Positions 40,865-51,541 are shown, counted from the stretch's first letter. The stretch: 64,000 bases of DNA from Rhodospirillales bacterium (GCA_947473305.1 CANJCB010000002.1:1-64000), one strand, 5' to 3'. Notes: generated by a model from the sequence alone, not told the origin. Numbers and translations: made by a program.

Positions 40865-43375
40865 ATGCTGGCCTTCCGCCTCGCAAGGCGCGAATTGCGC
40901 GTGGGCCTCAAGGGTTTTGCGATATTCCTCGTCTGCTTGGCGCTCGGCGTCGCCGTCATCGCGGGCGTGGGGTCGCTTGCTACAGCGGTGACGACCGGCA
41001 TGGAGCGCGATGCCCGGGAGATGCTGGGTGGCGATCTCGACGTCACCCTGGCCTATCGGGCCGCCACGCCGGAGCAGCAGGCCTATCTCGGCAAAAGCGG
41101 CGACCTCTCGGAAATCGCCAGCATGCGCGGCATGGCACGGACGATCTCCGGCGAGAGCCGCAGCCTCATCGAGCTCAAGGGCGTCGATAAGGCCTATCCG
41201 CTCTACGGAGAAGTGACCCTCGACCCGCCGCAGGACCTTGCCACCGCGCTGGCCAAGCGGGACGGCAAATGGGGTGCGGTCGTCGCGCCCGAACTCATCT
41301 CGCGCCTGGGGCTGAAAGTCGGCGACCCGATCAGGATCGGCGAGATCGACCTCGAGATCCGCGCCGCCATCGTCCATGAGCCCGATGCGGTGACGGGCTT
41401 CGTGATCCTGGGACCCCGGGTGCTGACATCGCTGGACGCGCTCCGCGATACGGGGCTGGTCATTCCCGGCAGCCTCATCAGCTATGGCTATCGCCTGCGT
41501 TTTCCCGAGGCGACCGACACCCGCGCCTGGGCCGACCGGGCCAAGGTGGCCTTCCCGGATGCCGGCTGGCGCATCCGCGACTTCAACAATGCCGCGCCAA
41601 GCCTGCAGCGTCTCCTCGACCGGGTGACCGTCTTCCTGACGCTCGTTGGACTGACCGCCCTGCTGATCGGCGGTGTCGGGGTCGGCAATGCGGTGGAAGG
41701 CTATCTCGCGGGCAAGCGCGAGACCATCGCCACATTGAAATGCCTGGGAGCTTCGGGAAGGCTCATTTTCGCCGTCTATTTCATGCAGATCCTGGCGATC
41801 GCGGCCCTCGGCATCGCGGTGGGATTGGCCATCGGCGCGGCCTCACCCTTCGCGGCGGTGCATTTCCTGCCGAGCGCGCTCCCGGTCACCGCGCGGGTCG
41901 GGTTCTATCCCGCGCCGCTCCTGCTCGCGACGGTCTTCGGCGTGCTGACGACCCTGCTCTTCTCGCTCTGGCCCCTGGGCGTCGCCCGCGAGGTCCAGGC
42001 GGCGAGCCTCTTCCGTTCCGCGAGCCTGCCGCTCGACCGCCGTCCCCGCTGGAGCCTCGTCGTCGTCACCGGCTTGACCGCACTGGCGCTGGCGGGGCTC
42101 GCCATCGCGACGGCGGCAGATCGGACGGTGGCTTTCTGGTTCGTTCTCGGGGCGGGAGGGGCGCTGATCGGCTTCCGCCTCGCGGCGGCGCTGGTCATGA
42201 ACCTCGCAAAACGCGCGGGCCGACCGCGCATTCCGACGCTGAGGCTGGCGCTCGCCAATCTCTATCGTCCCGGAGCACCGACCGGCAGCGTCGTCGCCTC
42301 GCTCGGCCTGGGCCTTACCGTGTTGGTGGCGCTGGCGCTGGTCCAAGGCAATGTACAGCGCGAAATCCAGCAGCGCCTGCCGGGATCGGCCCCGTCCTTC
42401 TTCTTCATCGACATCCAGCCGGATCAAGTCGCACCCTTCGACCAGCTCCTCGCCGCGACGCCGGGCGTCACCAGCGTCTCCCGCGTCCCGAGCCTGCGCG
42501 GCCGGATCACCAAGCTCAACGGCGTTCCGGTCGAAGAAGCATCGGTCGCGCCCGAAGCCCGCTGGGCGATCAATAGCGAACGCGGGCTCACCTATGCCGC
42601 GACGCCGCCCGCCGGGACCCGGATCGTGGCGGGCCCCTGGTGGCCGGCGGATTATAGCGGCCCGCCGCTCCTCTCTTTCGACGCGGAACTGGCGCGGGGC
42701 ATGGGCCTGAAGATCGGCGACACCATCAGCGTCAATCTCCTGGGCCGGGAGATCACCGCCACCATCGCCAATCTTAGGGAGATCGACTGGACGAACTTGG
42801 GCATTAATTTCGTCCTCGTCTTCGCGCCGGGCACCCTCGAAGGCGCGCCGCAGACCCATATCGCCACCGCCCGCGCCACGCCCGAGGCGGAATCGGGCCT
42901 GGAGCGCGCGGTCACCGACCGTTTCCCCAATGTCTCCGCCATCCGCGTCAGGGACGCGCTCGAAGCGCTGTCGAAAATCATCGAGGCCATCGGCATCGCC
43001 GTCAGGGTGACCGCCGCCGTGACGCTTTTCGCGGGCGCGCTTGTGCTGGCCGGAGCGGTCGCCGCCAATCATCGCCGCCGGGTCTATGAAGCCGTCGTGC
43101 TCAAGGTACTGGGCGCCACCCGGGCCGATGTGACGAAGGCTTTCCTCATCGAATACGGTCTGCTCGGCCTGGTCGCCGCCGTGCTGGCCGCCGGCCTCGG
43201 CACCCTCGCCTCCTATCTGGTGCTGACCCGGGTCATGCACACCGACTGGGTTTTCCTGCCCTGGGGCGTCGTCGTGACGGCGCTGGCCGCCACGGCAGCG
43301 ACACTTATCTTCGGCTATGCCGGGACCTGGCGGGCGCTGGGCGCCAAGGCGGCCCCCCTGCTCCGCAACGAATGA
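40865..43375 (+). CDS. FtsX-like ABC permease (YbbP-like)
   Basis: An 836-residue membrane protein with ten or so TM segments and two FtsX permease domains (about residues 255-380 and 705-830). Large periplasmic regions follow the first TM (residues 20-36). Segments AFRLARRELRVGLKGFAIFLV and YLAGKRETIATLKCLGASG are typical of YbbP. It pairs with the ATPase encoded immediately upstream. Length and architecture agree with the family. The physiological substrate is unknown. Confidence 0.92.
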   Translation: MLAFRLARRELRVGLKGFAIFLVCLALGVAVIAGVGSLATAVTTGMERDAREMLGGDLDVTLAYRAATPEQQAYLGKSGDLSEIASMRGMARTISGESRSLIELKGVDKAYPLYGEVTLDPPQDLATALAKRDGKWGAVVAPELISRLGLKVGDPIRIGEIDLEIRAAIVHEPDAVTGFVILGPRVLTSLDALRDTGLVIPGSLISYGYRLRFPEATDTRAWADRAKVAFPDAGWRIRDFNNAAPSLQRLLDRVTVFLTLVGLTALLIGGVGVGNAVEGYLAGKRETIATLKCLGASGRLIFAVYFMQILAIAALGIAVGLAIGAASPFAAVHFLPSALPVTARVGFYPAPLLLATVFGVLTTLLFSLWPLGVAREVQAASLFRSASLPLDRRPRWSLVVVTGLTALALAGLAIATAADRTVAFWFVLGAGGALIGFRLAAALVMNLAKRAGRPRIPTLRLALANLYRPGAPTGSVVASLGLGLTVLVALALVQGNVQREIQQRLPGSAPSFFFIDIQPDQVAPFDQLLAATPGVTSVSRVPSLRGRITKLNGVPVEEASVAPEARWAINSERGLTYAATPPAGTRIVAGPWWPADYSGPPLLSFDAELARGMGLKIGDTISVNLLGREITATIANLREIDWTNLGINFVLVFAPGTLEGAPQTHIATARATPEAESGLERAVTDRFPNVSAIRVRDALEALSKIIEAIGIAVRVTAAVTLFAGALVLAGAVAANHRRRVYEAVVLKVLGATRADVTKAFLIEYGLLGLVAAVLAAGLGTLASYLVLTRVMHTDWVFLPWGVVVTALAATAATLIFGYAGTWRALGAKAAPLLRNE

Positions 43376-43469
43376 GCGAAGGCTCGATTCAGCAGCGATA
43401 TTGAATCCACGCGGGGATGTGCCAATATCTTCCTCATTAAAAATAACGTCCGTCCTCACAGGGGGTCAC

Positions 43470-44189
43470 ATGGCTTTCGGATCGGAAAATCGGTGGACAA
43501 CGACGCAGAGTTTTGCGTCGCAGGCCGAAATGGATATGGGTCTGCGGCGCTACATGCTGCGGGTCTACAACTATATGGGCGGCGCGCTCGCGCTGACCGG
43601 CATCGTCGCCTACTTCGCCGCCTCCTCGGGCTTCTACGCCTCGATCGCCAATACGCCGTTGGTCTGGGTCGTAATGCTCGCGCCAGTGGGCTTGGCGTTG
43701 CTCCTGGGTTTCGGCATTCAGAAAATGAGCCTGGGCACGGCTCAGGCAGCCTTCTGGGCCTATGCGGGATTGATGGGGCTGTCGCTCGCCGGCATCTTCA
43801 TGATCTACACGGGCACCAGCATCGCCCGGGTGTTCTTCATCACGGCGGGCACCTTCGGCGCGATGAGCCTCTATGGCTATACGACCAACCGCGACTTGAG
43901 CGGCATGGGCTCATTCCTGATGATGGGCCTGATCGGCGTCATGATCGCCGGGCTGGTGAACATGTTCCTTCAGTCCGCCATGATGCAGTTCGTGATCTCG
44001 GTGGTCGGTGTACTCGTCTTCGTAGGCCTCACCGCCTATGACACCCAGCGCATCAAGGAGATGTATTGGGAAGGCGACGGCGACGTGATCGCCGGCAAGA
44101 AGGCCGTGATGGGAGCCCTCCAGCTCTATCTCGACTTCGTCAATCTCTTCGTGATGCTGCTGCAGCTTTTCGGCCAGCGTCGCGACTGA
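43470..44189 (+). CDS. Bax inhibitor-1 family membrane protein
   Basis: A 239-residue protein with seven predicted TM segments, belonging to the BI-1/YccA/YbhL (TMBIM) family. Conserved parts are YNYMGGALALTGIVAYF near the start and TAYDTQRIKEMYWEGDGD with the pair of acidic residues near the last segment. Members conduct or regulate Ca2+ or protons; bacterial roles are unclear. ATG 43470 has GGGGGTCAC directly upstream; the frame extends to 43317 inside the preceding gene. A strong terminator follows. Confidence 0.92.
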   Translation: MAFGSENRWTTTQSFASQAEMDMGLRRYMLRVYNYMGGALALTGIVAYFAASSGFYASIANTPLVWVVMLAPVGLALLLGFGIQKMSLGTAQAAFWAYAGLMGLSLAGIFMIYTGTSIARVFFITAGTFGAMSLYGYTTNRDLSGMGSFLMMGLIGVMIAGLVNMFLQSAMMQFVISVVGVLVFVGLTAYDTQRIKEMYWEGDGDVIAGKKAVMGALQLYLDFVNLFVMLLQLFGQRRD

Positions 44190-44209
44190 CAGTCAGACGA
44201 CTAATACGA

Positions 44210-44244
44210 AAGGCCCGCGGCGAGCGCTGCGGGCCTTTTTGTTT
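44210..44244. terminator. Rho-independent terminator, probably bidirectional
   Basis: AAGGCCCGC (44210-44218) pairs with GCGGGCCTT (44229-44237), followed by TTTGTTT. It lies between the convergent Bax-inhibitor and SdhAF4-like genes, five bases from the end of the latter. It is the clearest terminator in the window. Confidence 0.9.
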
Positions 44245-44249
44245 GGATC

Positions 44250-44429
44250 TCAGAAGTCGCTGCAGCGGCCGTTGCGTTCCCAGTCGCCATAGCGCGTCGG
44301 CTCCGGTCCCTTGGGACCGCCGATCTCGCGTTTTTCCGGCTCGGAGGTCGTTTGCGGGGGGACGGCGGGTTGAACCGAGGGCTGGGATTTCGGGGTCTTG
44401 GACCCTGTGACTTCGCTCATTCCGTTCAT
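44250..44429 (-). CDS. Succinate dehydrogenase assembly factor 4-like protein (DUF1674)
   Basis: A 59-residue protein. The C-terminal half carries the family signature GGPKGPEPTRYGDWE and ends CSDF; the N-terminal half is polar and Pro/Gln-rich. SdhAF4 (DUF1674) protects flavinylated SdhA and promotes assembly of succinate dehydrogenase. GGAG just before ATG 44429 supports that start; an in-frame ATG at 44420 would give 56 residues. No sdh genes are near. The gene is easily missed because of its size, and ends at the bidirectional terminator. Confidence 0.88.
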   Translation of the reverse strand: MNGMSEVTGSKTPKSQPSVQPAVPPQTTSEPEKREIGGPKGPEPTRYGDWERNGRCSDF

Positions 44430-44611
44430 ATGCTCCAGGCTTAGGACTTTGCCAAGCCTTGACGAAGTCCATTCCAGAACCAGCTTAAGAAGGACCCGGC
44501 GAGGGCGTCGCGCATGACATGCGGCGGCCTCCGGTGGAAATTGAGAGCGCGGCGTGACGAGCCCCCCCCTTCCTCCCCTCTTGCAGCGGCGGCATAGGCA
44601 GTACGTTTCGG

Positions 44612-45907
44612 ATGATGGCGAACAGTCCCTCGGCCCGCAGTGTGGCCATCGATCTCATCGGAGCCGTGCTGCGACGCAAGCGCTCGCTCGACGACGCCAT
44701 CGAAGACAATACCGAGATGAACGAGTTGCCGGCGCGGGACCGGGCCTTCGCCCGCCTGCTCGTCGCCACCGTGCTGCGGCGCCTCGGGCAGATCGACGCG
44801 CTCATTTCCCATTGCCTGGAGACCCCGTTGCCCGCGCGGGTCGCCATGGTTCACGACATGCTGCGGCTCGGCATCGCCCAGCTCCTCTTCCTCCGCACGC
44901 CGCCCCATGCCGCCGTGGCCACCACCGTCGATCTGGCGGCCGCGCGGGCCTTTCCCTCCCATAAAGGCTTGGTCAACGCCGTTCTGCGGCGGCTTTCCCA
45001 GGAGGGTCCTGGGCTCGTGGAGCAGCAGGACGCCTCCCGCCTCAACACGCCCGACTGGCTCTGGGAAGCCTGGACCGAGGCCTATGGCGAGGATTCCTGC
45101 CGGTCCATCGCGACGGCGCATCTGACCGAAGCGCCGCTGGACCTGACGATCAGGAGCGACCCCGACGCCTGGATCGGGCCTCTCGACGCGACGCTTCTGC
45201 CCACGGGCTCGTTGCGGCGCAACGCCGGCGGCCCGATCGCGAGCCTGCCCGGCTATGACGAGGGCGCCTGGTGGGTCCAGGACGCCGCCGCCGCCATTCC
45301 CGCCAAGCTCCTGGGCGATATCGCCGGGCAAAGGGTCGTCGATCTCTGCGCCGCTCCGGGCGGCAAGACCGCCCAGCTCGCCTCGGCCGGCGGCATCGTA
45401 ACGGCTATCGACCGTTCGCCGCGCCGGCTGAAACGGCTCGAATCCAACCTGTTGCGGCTCGGCCTTAAGGCGGAAACCCTGGCGGCGGACGGCTCGACCT
45501 GGCGACCGGCGGAGCCGATGCCCTTTATCCTCCTCGACGCGCCCTGCACCGCGACCGGCGCCATTCGCCGCCATCCCGACGTGCCGCGCCTCAAGACGCC
45601 GGAGGACGTCTCGCGCCTCGCCATCGTGCAGGAACGCCTTCTCGCCTCGGCGGTCGAGATGCTGGCCCCAGGCGGCACCCTGGTCTATTGCACCTGCTCG
45701 CTGGAGCCCGAGGAAGGCCCGCAGCAGATCGAACGCCTGCTGGGCCAGGGAGCGCCGGTCGAGCGCCGTCCCATCGACGCAAGCGAGATCGGCGGGCTGG
45801 CGGAATGCGTGACCCCGCAAGGCGATCTGCGCACCCTGCCGTGTCATCTTTCGGAGCTCGACGGAATCGACGGGTTCTTTGCGGCCCGTCTCGTCCGGAA
45901 AGCCTGA
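44612..45907 (+). CDS. rsmB: 16S rRNA (cytosine-967-C5)-methyltransferase
   Basis: A 431-residue enzyme with an N-terminal NusB-like RNA-binding domain (about residues 8-130) and a C-terminal Rossmann methyltransferase. SAM motif I is [16 protein letters not shown]. The two functional Cys are in LDAPCTATG (motif IV) and [11 protein letters not shown] (motif VI, nucleophile). It methylates C967 of 16S rRNA. Tandem ATG starts at 44612; no clear ribosome binding site is visible. I see nothing definite in the 180 bp upstream. Confidence 0.93.
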   Translation: MMANSPSARSVAIDLIGAVLRRKRSLDDAIEDNTEMNELPARDRAFARLLVATVLRRLGQIDALISHCLETPLPARVAMVHDMLRLGIAQLLFLRTPPHAAVATTVDLAAARAFPSHKGLVNAVLRRLSQEGPGLVEQQDASRLNTPDWLWEAWTEAYGEDSCRSIATAHLTEAPLDLTIRSDPDAWIGPLDATLLPTGSLRRNAGGPIASLPGYDEGAWWVQDAAAAIPAKLLGDIAGQRVVDLCAAPGGKTAQLASAGGIVTAIDRSPRRLKRLESNLLRLGLKAETLAADGSTWRPAEPMPFILLDAPCTATGAIRRHPDVPRLKTPEDVSRLAIVQERLLASAVEMLAPGGTLVYCTCSLEPEEGPQQIERLLGQGAPVERRPIDASEIGGLAECVTPQGDLRTLPCHLSELDGIDGFFAARLVRKA

Positions 45908-45986
45908 GCCCCGGCCCGTTTCGGGAAACATCGTCCTGGAGCGGCGCGACGCTTGCGGAATGCCGTTATCCTTGTTACCAGAACCC

Positions 45987-46670
45987 ATGCAGCAAGCGAC
46001 CCGGATTGCTCCGTCGATCCTGTCGGCGGACTTCGCCAGACTCGGTGAGGAAGTCCGCGACGTGACCGCGGCTGGCGCGGATTTCATCCATGTCGATGTG
46101 ATGGACGGGCACTTCGTGCCGAACCTCACCATCGGCCCCCTGGTGGTGAAGGCGCTCAGGTCCCATTCGGCGCTGCCCTTCGACGTTCACCTGATGATTT
46201 CTCCGGTCGATCCCTATATCGCCGAATTCGCCGAGGCGGGCGCCGACATCCTGACGGTCCATCCCGAAGCGGGTCCCCACCTCCACCGGACGATCCAGCT
46301 CATCAAGTCGCTCGGCAAGCGGGCGGGTGTCGCGCTCAACCCCGCAACGCCCGTGGAAGCGGTGGAGACCGTGCTCGACGCCGTCGACCTCATCCTGGTG
46401 ATGAGCGTCAACCCCGGCTTCGGAGGCCAGAGCTTCATCGAGTCGCAATTGGCCAAGATCGAGCGGATCCGCAAGCTGATCGACCAATCGGGCCGGGCCA
46501 TCGACCTGGAGGTGGACGGCGGCATCAATCCCGAGACCGCGCGTCGCGCCGTCGCGGCCGGGGCCGATGTCCTCGTCGCCGGGACCGCAACCTTCAAAGG
46601 TGGCCCCCGAGCTTATGCGGCGAATATCCGCAGTCTGCGCGCGCCGGCACCGTCCGATGCCGCGCGATGA
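45987..46670 (+). CDS. rpe: Ribulose-phosphate 3-epimerase
   Basis: A 227-residue TIM-barrel enzyme that interconverts ribulose-5-phosphate and xylulose-5-phosphate. It shows [36 protein letters not shown] with metal-binding His and Asp, [13 protein letters not shown] and [11 protein letters not shown]. The start at 45987 directly precedes the conserved N-terminus; an in-frame ATG at 45960 is possible. It follows rsmB by 79 bp, and the order rsmB-rpe-heparinase-purH is conserved in alphaproteobacteria. Confidence 0.95.
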   Translation: MQQATRIAPSILSADFARLGEEVRDVTAAGADFIHVDVMDGHFVPNLTIGPLVVKALRSHSALPFDVHLMISPVDPYIAEFAEAGADILTVHPEAGPHLHRTIQLIKSLGKRAGVALNPATPVEAVETVLDAVDLILVMSVNPGFGGQSFIESQLAKIERIRKLIDQSGRAIDLEVDGGINPETARRAVAAGADVLVAGTATFKGGPRAYAANIRSLRAPAPSDAAR

Positions 46671-46683
46671 GGCCGGGGGATAC

Positions 46684-48348
46684 ATGAAAGCCTCGGCCGG
46701 ACTGGAACCGGCCGAGGATCCGCGGCCGTCCATCCGCTTCATGCGGCTCCTTTGCGGCAGCCCGCTTTACGGGCTCCTGCTCTCGAGCCGGGCGCCCAAG
46801 GACCTCGCCGCCCGGCTCAGCGAGCGTTGGGCCGGAACACCGCTCAAAGGCGCCGCCCTTCTTTCGGGGGAATATCGTTTCGGTGGCGAGCTTGTCCGCA
46901 GCGACGGCGCGGCACCCTGGTCGCCCGCGGATGCGAGTGCCGCCTGGCTGGCGGAAATGCACAGCTTCGCCTGGCTGCCCGACATCCTGGCCGCCGGCGG
47001 CGACGCGCTGCTGCAAGGCCGGCGACTCATCGAGAGCTGGATTTATCAGGAGGAACGCTGGCACCCGGTGACCTGGCGGTCGGATGTTCTCGCGCAACGG
47101 CTCGTCACCTGGCTGCTTCACTACGGCGATCTCGTGGCGCCGCCGGTCGGCGATTCCCTGCGCGAGCCGCTGCTCCGCTCGATGACCCGCCAGATGCGCC
47201 ATCTCTCGCGCGTCGCCGGTTGGGAAATGGCGGGCGAGAGCCGGCTTCGCGCCTTGACCGGCCTTGTCATCGCGGCCGCGTCGCTGGGCGACGACCGGCG
47301 ATTGGACCGTGCCCTGCGGCGGCTCGACAAGGAATTGCCCCTGCAAATCCTCCCCGATGGCGGCCACATATCGCGCAGCCCCTCGGTTCAGATGGCGGTG
47401 CTGCGCTATCTTGTCGAGGCGCGGGCCGCCTTGAGAGCGGCCCAGGTCGAACTGCCGGCCTCGCTCCAGATGGCGATCGACCGCGCGGCCCCCTTGCTGC
47501 GCTTCTTCCGGCACGCCGACGGGCGGCTCGCGCTCTTCAACGGCTCCACCGAAGAAGACGCGGCCCGGATCGACAGCATCCTCACCCGCGCCGAGGCGAA
47601 GGGCCGCCCCCCCGCCAGCGCGCCGCATCTCGGGTTCCAGAGGCTCCAGGCCGGCAAGGTTCTGGTGATCGTCGATGGCGGAAGGGCGCCGGACGACAAC
47701 CGGCGCGCCCATGCGGGGGCCTTGTCCTTCGAGATGAGCCAGGGACGCGAGCGCCTCATCGTCAATTGCGGCGCCTATCGCGGACCGAGCGCGGCCTGGC
47801 GGCAAAGCACGCGGGCGACCGCCGCCCATTCGACCCTGGTCGTCGCCGACACCAATTCGGCGGAGATCCTGCCGGACGGCACGCTGGGCCGGCAGCCGCG
47901 GCAGGTGACCTGCGAGCGGACCCAAGACGAGAACGGCCAATGGATCGCCATGAGCCATGACGGCTATCAGCCGGCCTTCGGCGTGACCCATGCCCGCCAG
48001 CTTTTCCTCGACGCCGACGGCGACGACCTGCGCGGCGAGGATCGGCTCACCGGAAACGCCGGAGAGAGCTTCACCATCCGCTTCCATATCCATCCTTCCG
48101 TCCAGGTCTCGCTGACCCAGAACAATGCCGGCGCGCTCTTGCGGCTCCCCGGCGGTGTCGGCTGGCGTCTGCGGGCGCAGGGCGCGGTCATGAACCTCGC
48201 CGAAAGCGTCTACCTCGGATCGGGAGAGCTCAAGAAGGCGCAGCAGATCCTGCTCGAAGGACGCGTCGCCCAGGCCGGGACGACCGTCAAATGGGCCATC
48301 CGCCGCGAGGCCCGAAAAGCCCCCGACGAAGGCAGCGGATCGGCTTGA
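46684..48348 (+). CDS. Heparinase II/III-like protein
   Basis: A 554-residue protein with an N-terminal helical alpha/alpha-toroid region and a C-terminal heparinase II/III domain (from about residue 320; HAGALSFEMSQGRERLIVNCG, ATAAHSTLVVADTNSAEI). Family members are polysaccharide lyases acting on uronate-containing glycans. No signal peptide is visible at the chosen start, so location is unclear. GGGGGA lies three bases before ATG 46684. It is conserved between rpe and purH in alphaproteobacteria, but its substrate is unknown. Confidence 0.88.
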   Translation: MKASAGLEPAEDPRPSIRFMRLLCGSPLYGLLLSSRAPKDLAARLSERWAGTPLKGAALLSGEYRFGGELVRSDGAAPWSPADASAAWLAEMHSFAWLPDILAAGGDALLQGRRLIESWIYQEERWHPVTWRSDVLAQRLVTWLLHYGDLVAPPVGDSLREPLLRSMTRQMRHLSRVAGWEMAGESRLRALTGLVIAAASLGDDRRLDRALRRLDKELPLQILPDGGHISRSPSVQMAVLRYLVEARAALRAAQVELPASLQMAIDRAAPLLRFFRHADGRLALFNGSTEEDAARIDSILTRAEAKGRPPASAPHLGFQRLQAGKVLVIVDGGRAPDDNRRAHAGALSFEMSQGRERLIVNCGAYRGPSAAWRQSTRATAAHSTLVVADTNSAEILPDGTLGRQPRQVTCERTQDENGQWIAMSHDGYQPAFGVTHARQLFLDADGDDLRGEDRLTGNAGESFTIRFHIHPSVQVSLTQNNAGALLRLPGGVGWRLRAQGAVMNLAESVYLGSGELKKAQQILLEGRVAQAGTTVKWAIRREARKAPDEGSGSA

Positions 48349-48416
48349 TCCCGATGCCCGGGACGCCTATCGTCCGCCCGCCGTTTTTCCATCCCTGACC
48401 TGCCGGGAACCCGCCA

Positions 48417-50003
48417 ATGTCCGACGCTTCGCTCCGCCCCATCACCCGGGCGCTTCTTTCCGTTCACGACAAGGCGGGGCTCGTTCCCCTCGCCCAGGCG
48501 CTGGTGAAGCGCGGCGTCGAGCTCGTCTCCACCGGAGGAACATCCAAGGCGATCCAGGAGGCGGGCCTTTCCGTCACCGATGTCGCCACCGTGACCGGTT
48601 TCCCCGAGATGCTGGACGGCCGGGTCAAGACGCTGCATCCCGCGATCCATGGCGGCATCCTGGCCCGCCGCGACGCGCCGGAGCATCTCGCCGCGATCAA
48701 CAAATACGGCATCCGGCCGATCGATCTCGTGGTCTCGAACCTCTATCCCTTCGCTGCGACCGTGGCGCGGGGCGCCAGCTTCGAGGACTGCATCGAGAAT
48801 ATCGATATCGGCGGCCCCTCGCTGATCCGGGCCGCCGCCAAGAACCACGAGGGCGTCGCGATCATCACAGATCCCAGCGACTACGCCTCCTTCCTGGAAG
48901 AGCTGGAGGCAAACAACGGCGCGACCACGTTGGCCCTGCGCCGCCGTCTCGCAGGGATCGCCTTTGCGCGCACCGCCGCCTATGACGCCGCCATCGCCCA
49001 ATGGATGGCGGGCGAGCGCGGGGAAACTTTCCCGGAGACGATCGCCGTCGGCGCGAAGCTCAAGCAGACCCTGCGCTATGGCGAGAACCCGCATCAGAAG
49101 GCCGCCTTCTACCTCGACGGCAGCAGCCGCCCCGGCGTCGCGACCGCCCGCATGGTGCAGGGCAAGGAGCTTTCCTACAACAATATCAACGACACCGAGG
49201 CCGCCTATGAATGCGTGGCCGAGTTCAAGGAGCCCGCGGTCGTCGTCATCAAGCACGCCAATCCCTGCGGCGTCGCCGTCTCGCACGACCAGTTCAGCGC
49301 CTATAAGAAGGCCTATGAATGCGATCCCGTGTCGATCTTCGGCGGCATCGTCGCCGTCAACACGACGCTGGAGGCCCAAACCGCGGAAGAACTGGCCAAG
49401 CTTTTCCTGGAAGTGGTGATCGCCCCCGACGCGACGCCCGAGGCTCTCGAAATCCTGGCAAAGCGCAAGAACGTGCGCGTTCTCCTGGCCGGCAGCCTGC
49501 CCGATCCGGGGAGCACCGGCATGACCTTGAAGAGCGTCGCGGGCGGCTATCTCTTCCAGACCCGCGACAACGGCCATATCGGCAAGGCGGACCTCAAGGT
49601 CGTCACCAAGCGCGGGCCGACCGCAAAGGAAATCGACGACATGCTCTTCGCCTTCACCGTGTGCAAGCACGTGAAGAGCAACGCCATCGTCTATGCCAAG
49701 GATCTCGCCACGGTGGGCGTGGGCGCGGGCCAGATGAACCGCCGCGACAGCTCGCGCATCGCCGCGTTGCGCGCCGGAGAGGCGGGCGAGGCGGCAGGGC
49801 TCAAGGACAGCCCGGCCAAGGGCAGTGTCGTCGCCTCGGACGCCTTCTTCCCCTTTGCCGATGGTCTGCTGGCCGCTGCCGAAGCCGGCGCCACGGCCGT
49901 GATCCAGCCGGGTGGCTCGATGCGCGACCAGGAAGTAATCGACGCGGCCGACAAGGCGGGGCTCGCCATGGTCTTCACGGGAATGCGTCACTTCCGCCAC
50001 TGA
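48417..50003 (+). CDS. purH: Bifunctional AICAR formyltransferase / IMP cyclohydrolase
   Basis: A 528-residue enzyme for the last two steps of purine synthesis. The N-terminal MGS-like cyclohydrolase domain opens [18 protein letters not shown] with [10 protein letters not shown], followed by [19 protein letters not shown]. The C-terminal transformylase carries [11 protein letters not shown] with the catalytic Lys-His pair, and ends [14 protein letters not shown] and GMRHFRH. Full length and all motifs intact. It ends 9 bp from the convergent unknown gene. Confidence 0.97.
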   Translation: MSDASLRPITRALLSVHDKAGLVPLAQALVKRGVELVSTGGTSKAIQEAGLSVTDVATVTGFPEMLDGRVKTLHPAIHGGILARRDAPEHLAAINKYGIRPIDLVVSNLYPFAATVARGASFEDCIENIDIGGPSLIRAAAKNHEGVAIITDPSDYASFLEELEANNGATTLALRRRLAGIAFARTAAYDAAIAQWMAGERGETFPETIAVGAKLKQTLRYGENPHQKAAFYLDGSSRPGVATARMVQGKELSYNNINDTEAAYECVAEFKEPAVVVIKHANPCGVAVSHDQFSAYKKAYECDPVSIFGGIVAVNTTLEAQTAEELAKLFLEVVIAPDATPEALEILAKRKNVRVLLAGSLPDPGSTGMTLKSVAGGYLFQTRDNGHIGKADLKVVTKRGPTAKEIDDMLFAFTVCKHVKSNAIVYAKDLATVGVGAGQMNRRDSSRIAALRAGEAGEAAGLKDSPAKGSVVASDAFFPFADGLLAAAEAGATAVIQPGGSMRDQEVIDAADKAGLAMVFTGMRHFRH

Positions 50004-50012
50004 GGCGAAGGG

Positions 50013-51476
50013 TCAGATATCGCTCGGCGAGTCGGTGATCTGCAGGGCGTTGCGCAGCCGGCGCGCCATGATGTCCGCCCGGCCATCCTCGAAAAGCGCG
50101 CTCGCCACGGTCACGGCCCCTTCGAGCTGAGCCGCGATAACCGGATCGTTGGGGTCGTTGCGCAACCGCCCGAAAAGCGGATCGGATCGCTGCTCCAGCG
50201 CCAGGCCCACGACCTCAAGAGCGTCCCGCGCCGCATTGGCATAGCCGGGCCGGGCTCCCCGCTGAAGCACCAGCGCGAGATGGCGCGCGGCGCTCGCGGC
50301 CCTGGCGATATCGCTTTCCGAAGGGGTTTCTGAAAGGTCGGGCTCCTCGGTGACCTGACGGCCCGATTGCCGGCGCAGGACTGGCAAAACGCTCAGGATT
50401 TCTTCCTGGACCATCTCCATATGCTCTTCGCCCAGGGCATTGGCGAGGGTGGAACGGCTCTGCAGGATGGCCTCGCCCCAGGGCGATTCGCGGCGGAAGC
50501 CGAATTCGGCGGTCAGGCCCGCCGCCAGATCCCCATAAAGTCCCAGAAGCTCCCCGATCCGCTCGTAATCGACGCCTTCGGGCCGAAGGCCACGCCTTTT
50601 CCAGGCGAGCCGCTCAACCCCCTCGGCATAGCCCTGGAGCTGAGTCAGCAAGCGGTCGCCGATGATGCCGAATTCGGTGTCGCGTACCATCGCATCAGTC
50701 AGCTTCCAGGAGAAGGCGCGGGCGAGGCGCAGGATATGCCAGGGCGCAGCCATCCGGTTCATGAGGCCGAGCGCGAGATAGGCGCTGTCCAGGCCGAATT
50801 CGTCGTGGAATTCGCGGTAAAGGGTCCTAGCCTCGTTGACGCTCGCTTCGCCGAAGTCGATCAGCCGGCGGCCGATGGCCTCGTTGTTCCGAACGGCGGT
50901 CGCCAGCACCTTGTCGATCGCCTGACGAAGGGGCTCGGCCATGCGCAGGACGGTCGTCATCTCCTGCAGATCCTGATGCAGCTCGGCGTGGCCGAAGTGT
51001 TTCCGGATCTCAGGATCGGCGTTCTTGCCCTTTTGCAGCGTGGCGACCAGCTCCTGCGTCCATTGCAGCGCCAGCGCCCGCGCCTTGACGCCCAGGGCCG
51101 CGATCCCCTCGCCATCGTCCTTCTCGATAAACTGGCGCAATTCCGCGCTCAGGACGCCGATTTCCGGAGCCGCGACCTTTTGGACGGCCTCCCACCAGGG
51201 ACCGATCACGGCGCGGCTGACGAAACCGGAGGGCCGCCGCCCCTCCGAAAAATCCGTCAGGAAGTCTTCGAAACCCGTGCAGATGAGGCGGCAGAGGGTC
51301 GGCGTGCGCTCTGGCCGAAGCTCGCGCAGCCAGGGCCGCAATCCCGCGAGGACGAGCGCGGTCGGCAGCGTTTCCTGGCCGAGCGCGCGATCCCGCTCGA
51401 CCTTACGGGCCAAGACAAGAGCCTCGCTCGCCGATAATTTGGCAAGCATCGCTGTGAGCTGGTCATCCTGAGCCAT
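50013..51476 (-). CDS. Uncharacterised 487-residue protein
   Basis: A long, mostly helical soluble protein that I do not recognise. It has no signal peptide or TM segment. Features are repeated amphipathic helices, LRPWLRELRPERTPTLCRLIC near residue 45, a Trp pair in GPWWEAVQ near 92, and an acidic C-terminus ending ITDSPSDI. The coding style matches its neighbours. It is transcribed towards purH and starts 65 bp from the PmtA-like gene end. Possibly a lineage-specific Rhodospirillales protein. Confidence 0.8.
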   Translation of the reverse strand: MAQDDQLTAMLAKLSASEALVLARKVERDRALGQETLPTALVLAGLRPWLRELRPERTPTLCRLICTGFEDFLTDFSEGRRPSGFVSRAVIGPWWEAVQKVAAPEIGVLSAELRQFIEKDDGEGIAALGVKARALALQWTQELVATLQKGKNADPEIRKHFGHAELHQDLQEMTTVLRMAEPLRQAIDKVLATAVRNNEAIGRRLIDFGEASVNEARTLYREFHDEFGLDSAYLALGLMNRMAAPWHILRLARAFSWKLTDAMVRDTEFGIIGDRLLTQLQGYAEGVERLAWKRRGLRPEGVDYERIGELLGLYGDLAAGLTAEFGFRRESPWGEAILQSRSTLANALGEEHMEMVQEEILSVLPVLRRQSGRQVTEEPDLSETPSESDIARAASAARHLALVLQRGARPGYANAARDALEVVGLALEQRSDPLFGRLRNDPNDPVIAAQLEGAVTVASALFEDGRADIMARRLRNALQITDSPSDI

Positions 51477-51541
51477 GCTTTATGGTAAACGATGGCGCTG
51501 AAGGAAGCATTAACCCTAAAGCGAGGCTCAAACCGGCCCGC

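Noticed and set aside
48210-50000. A 596-codon minus-strand frame opposite purH
   Set aside because: purH is full length with all motifs, and the antisense frame has none.
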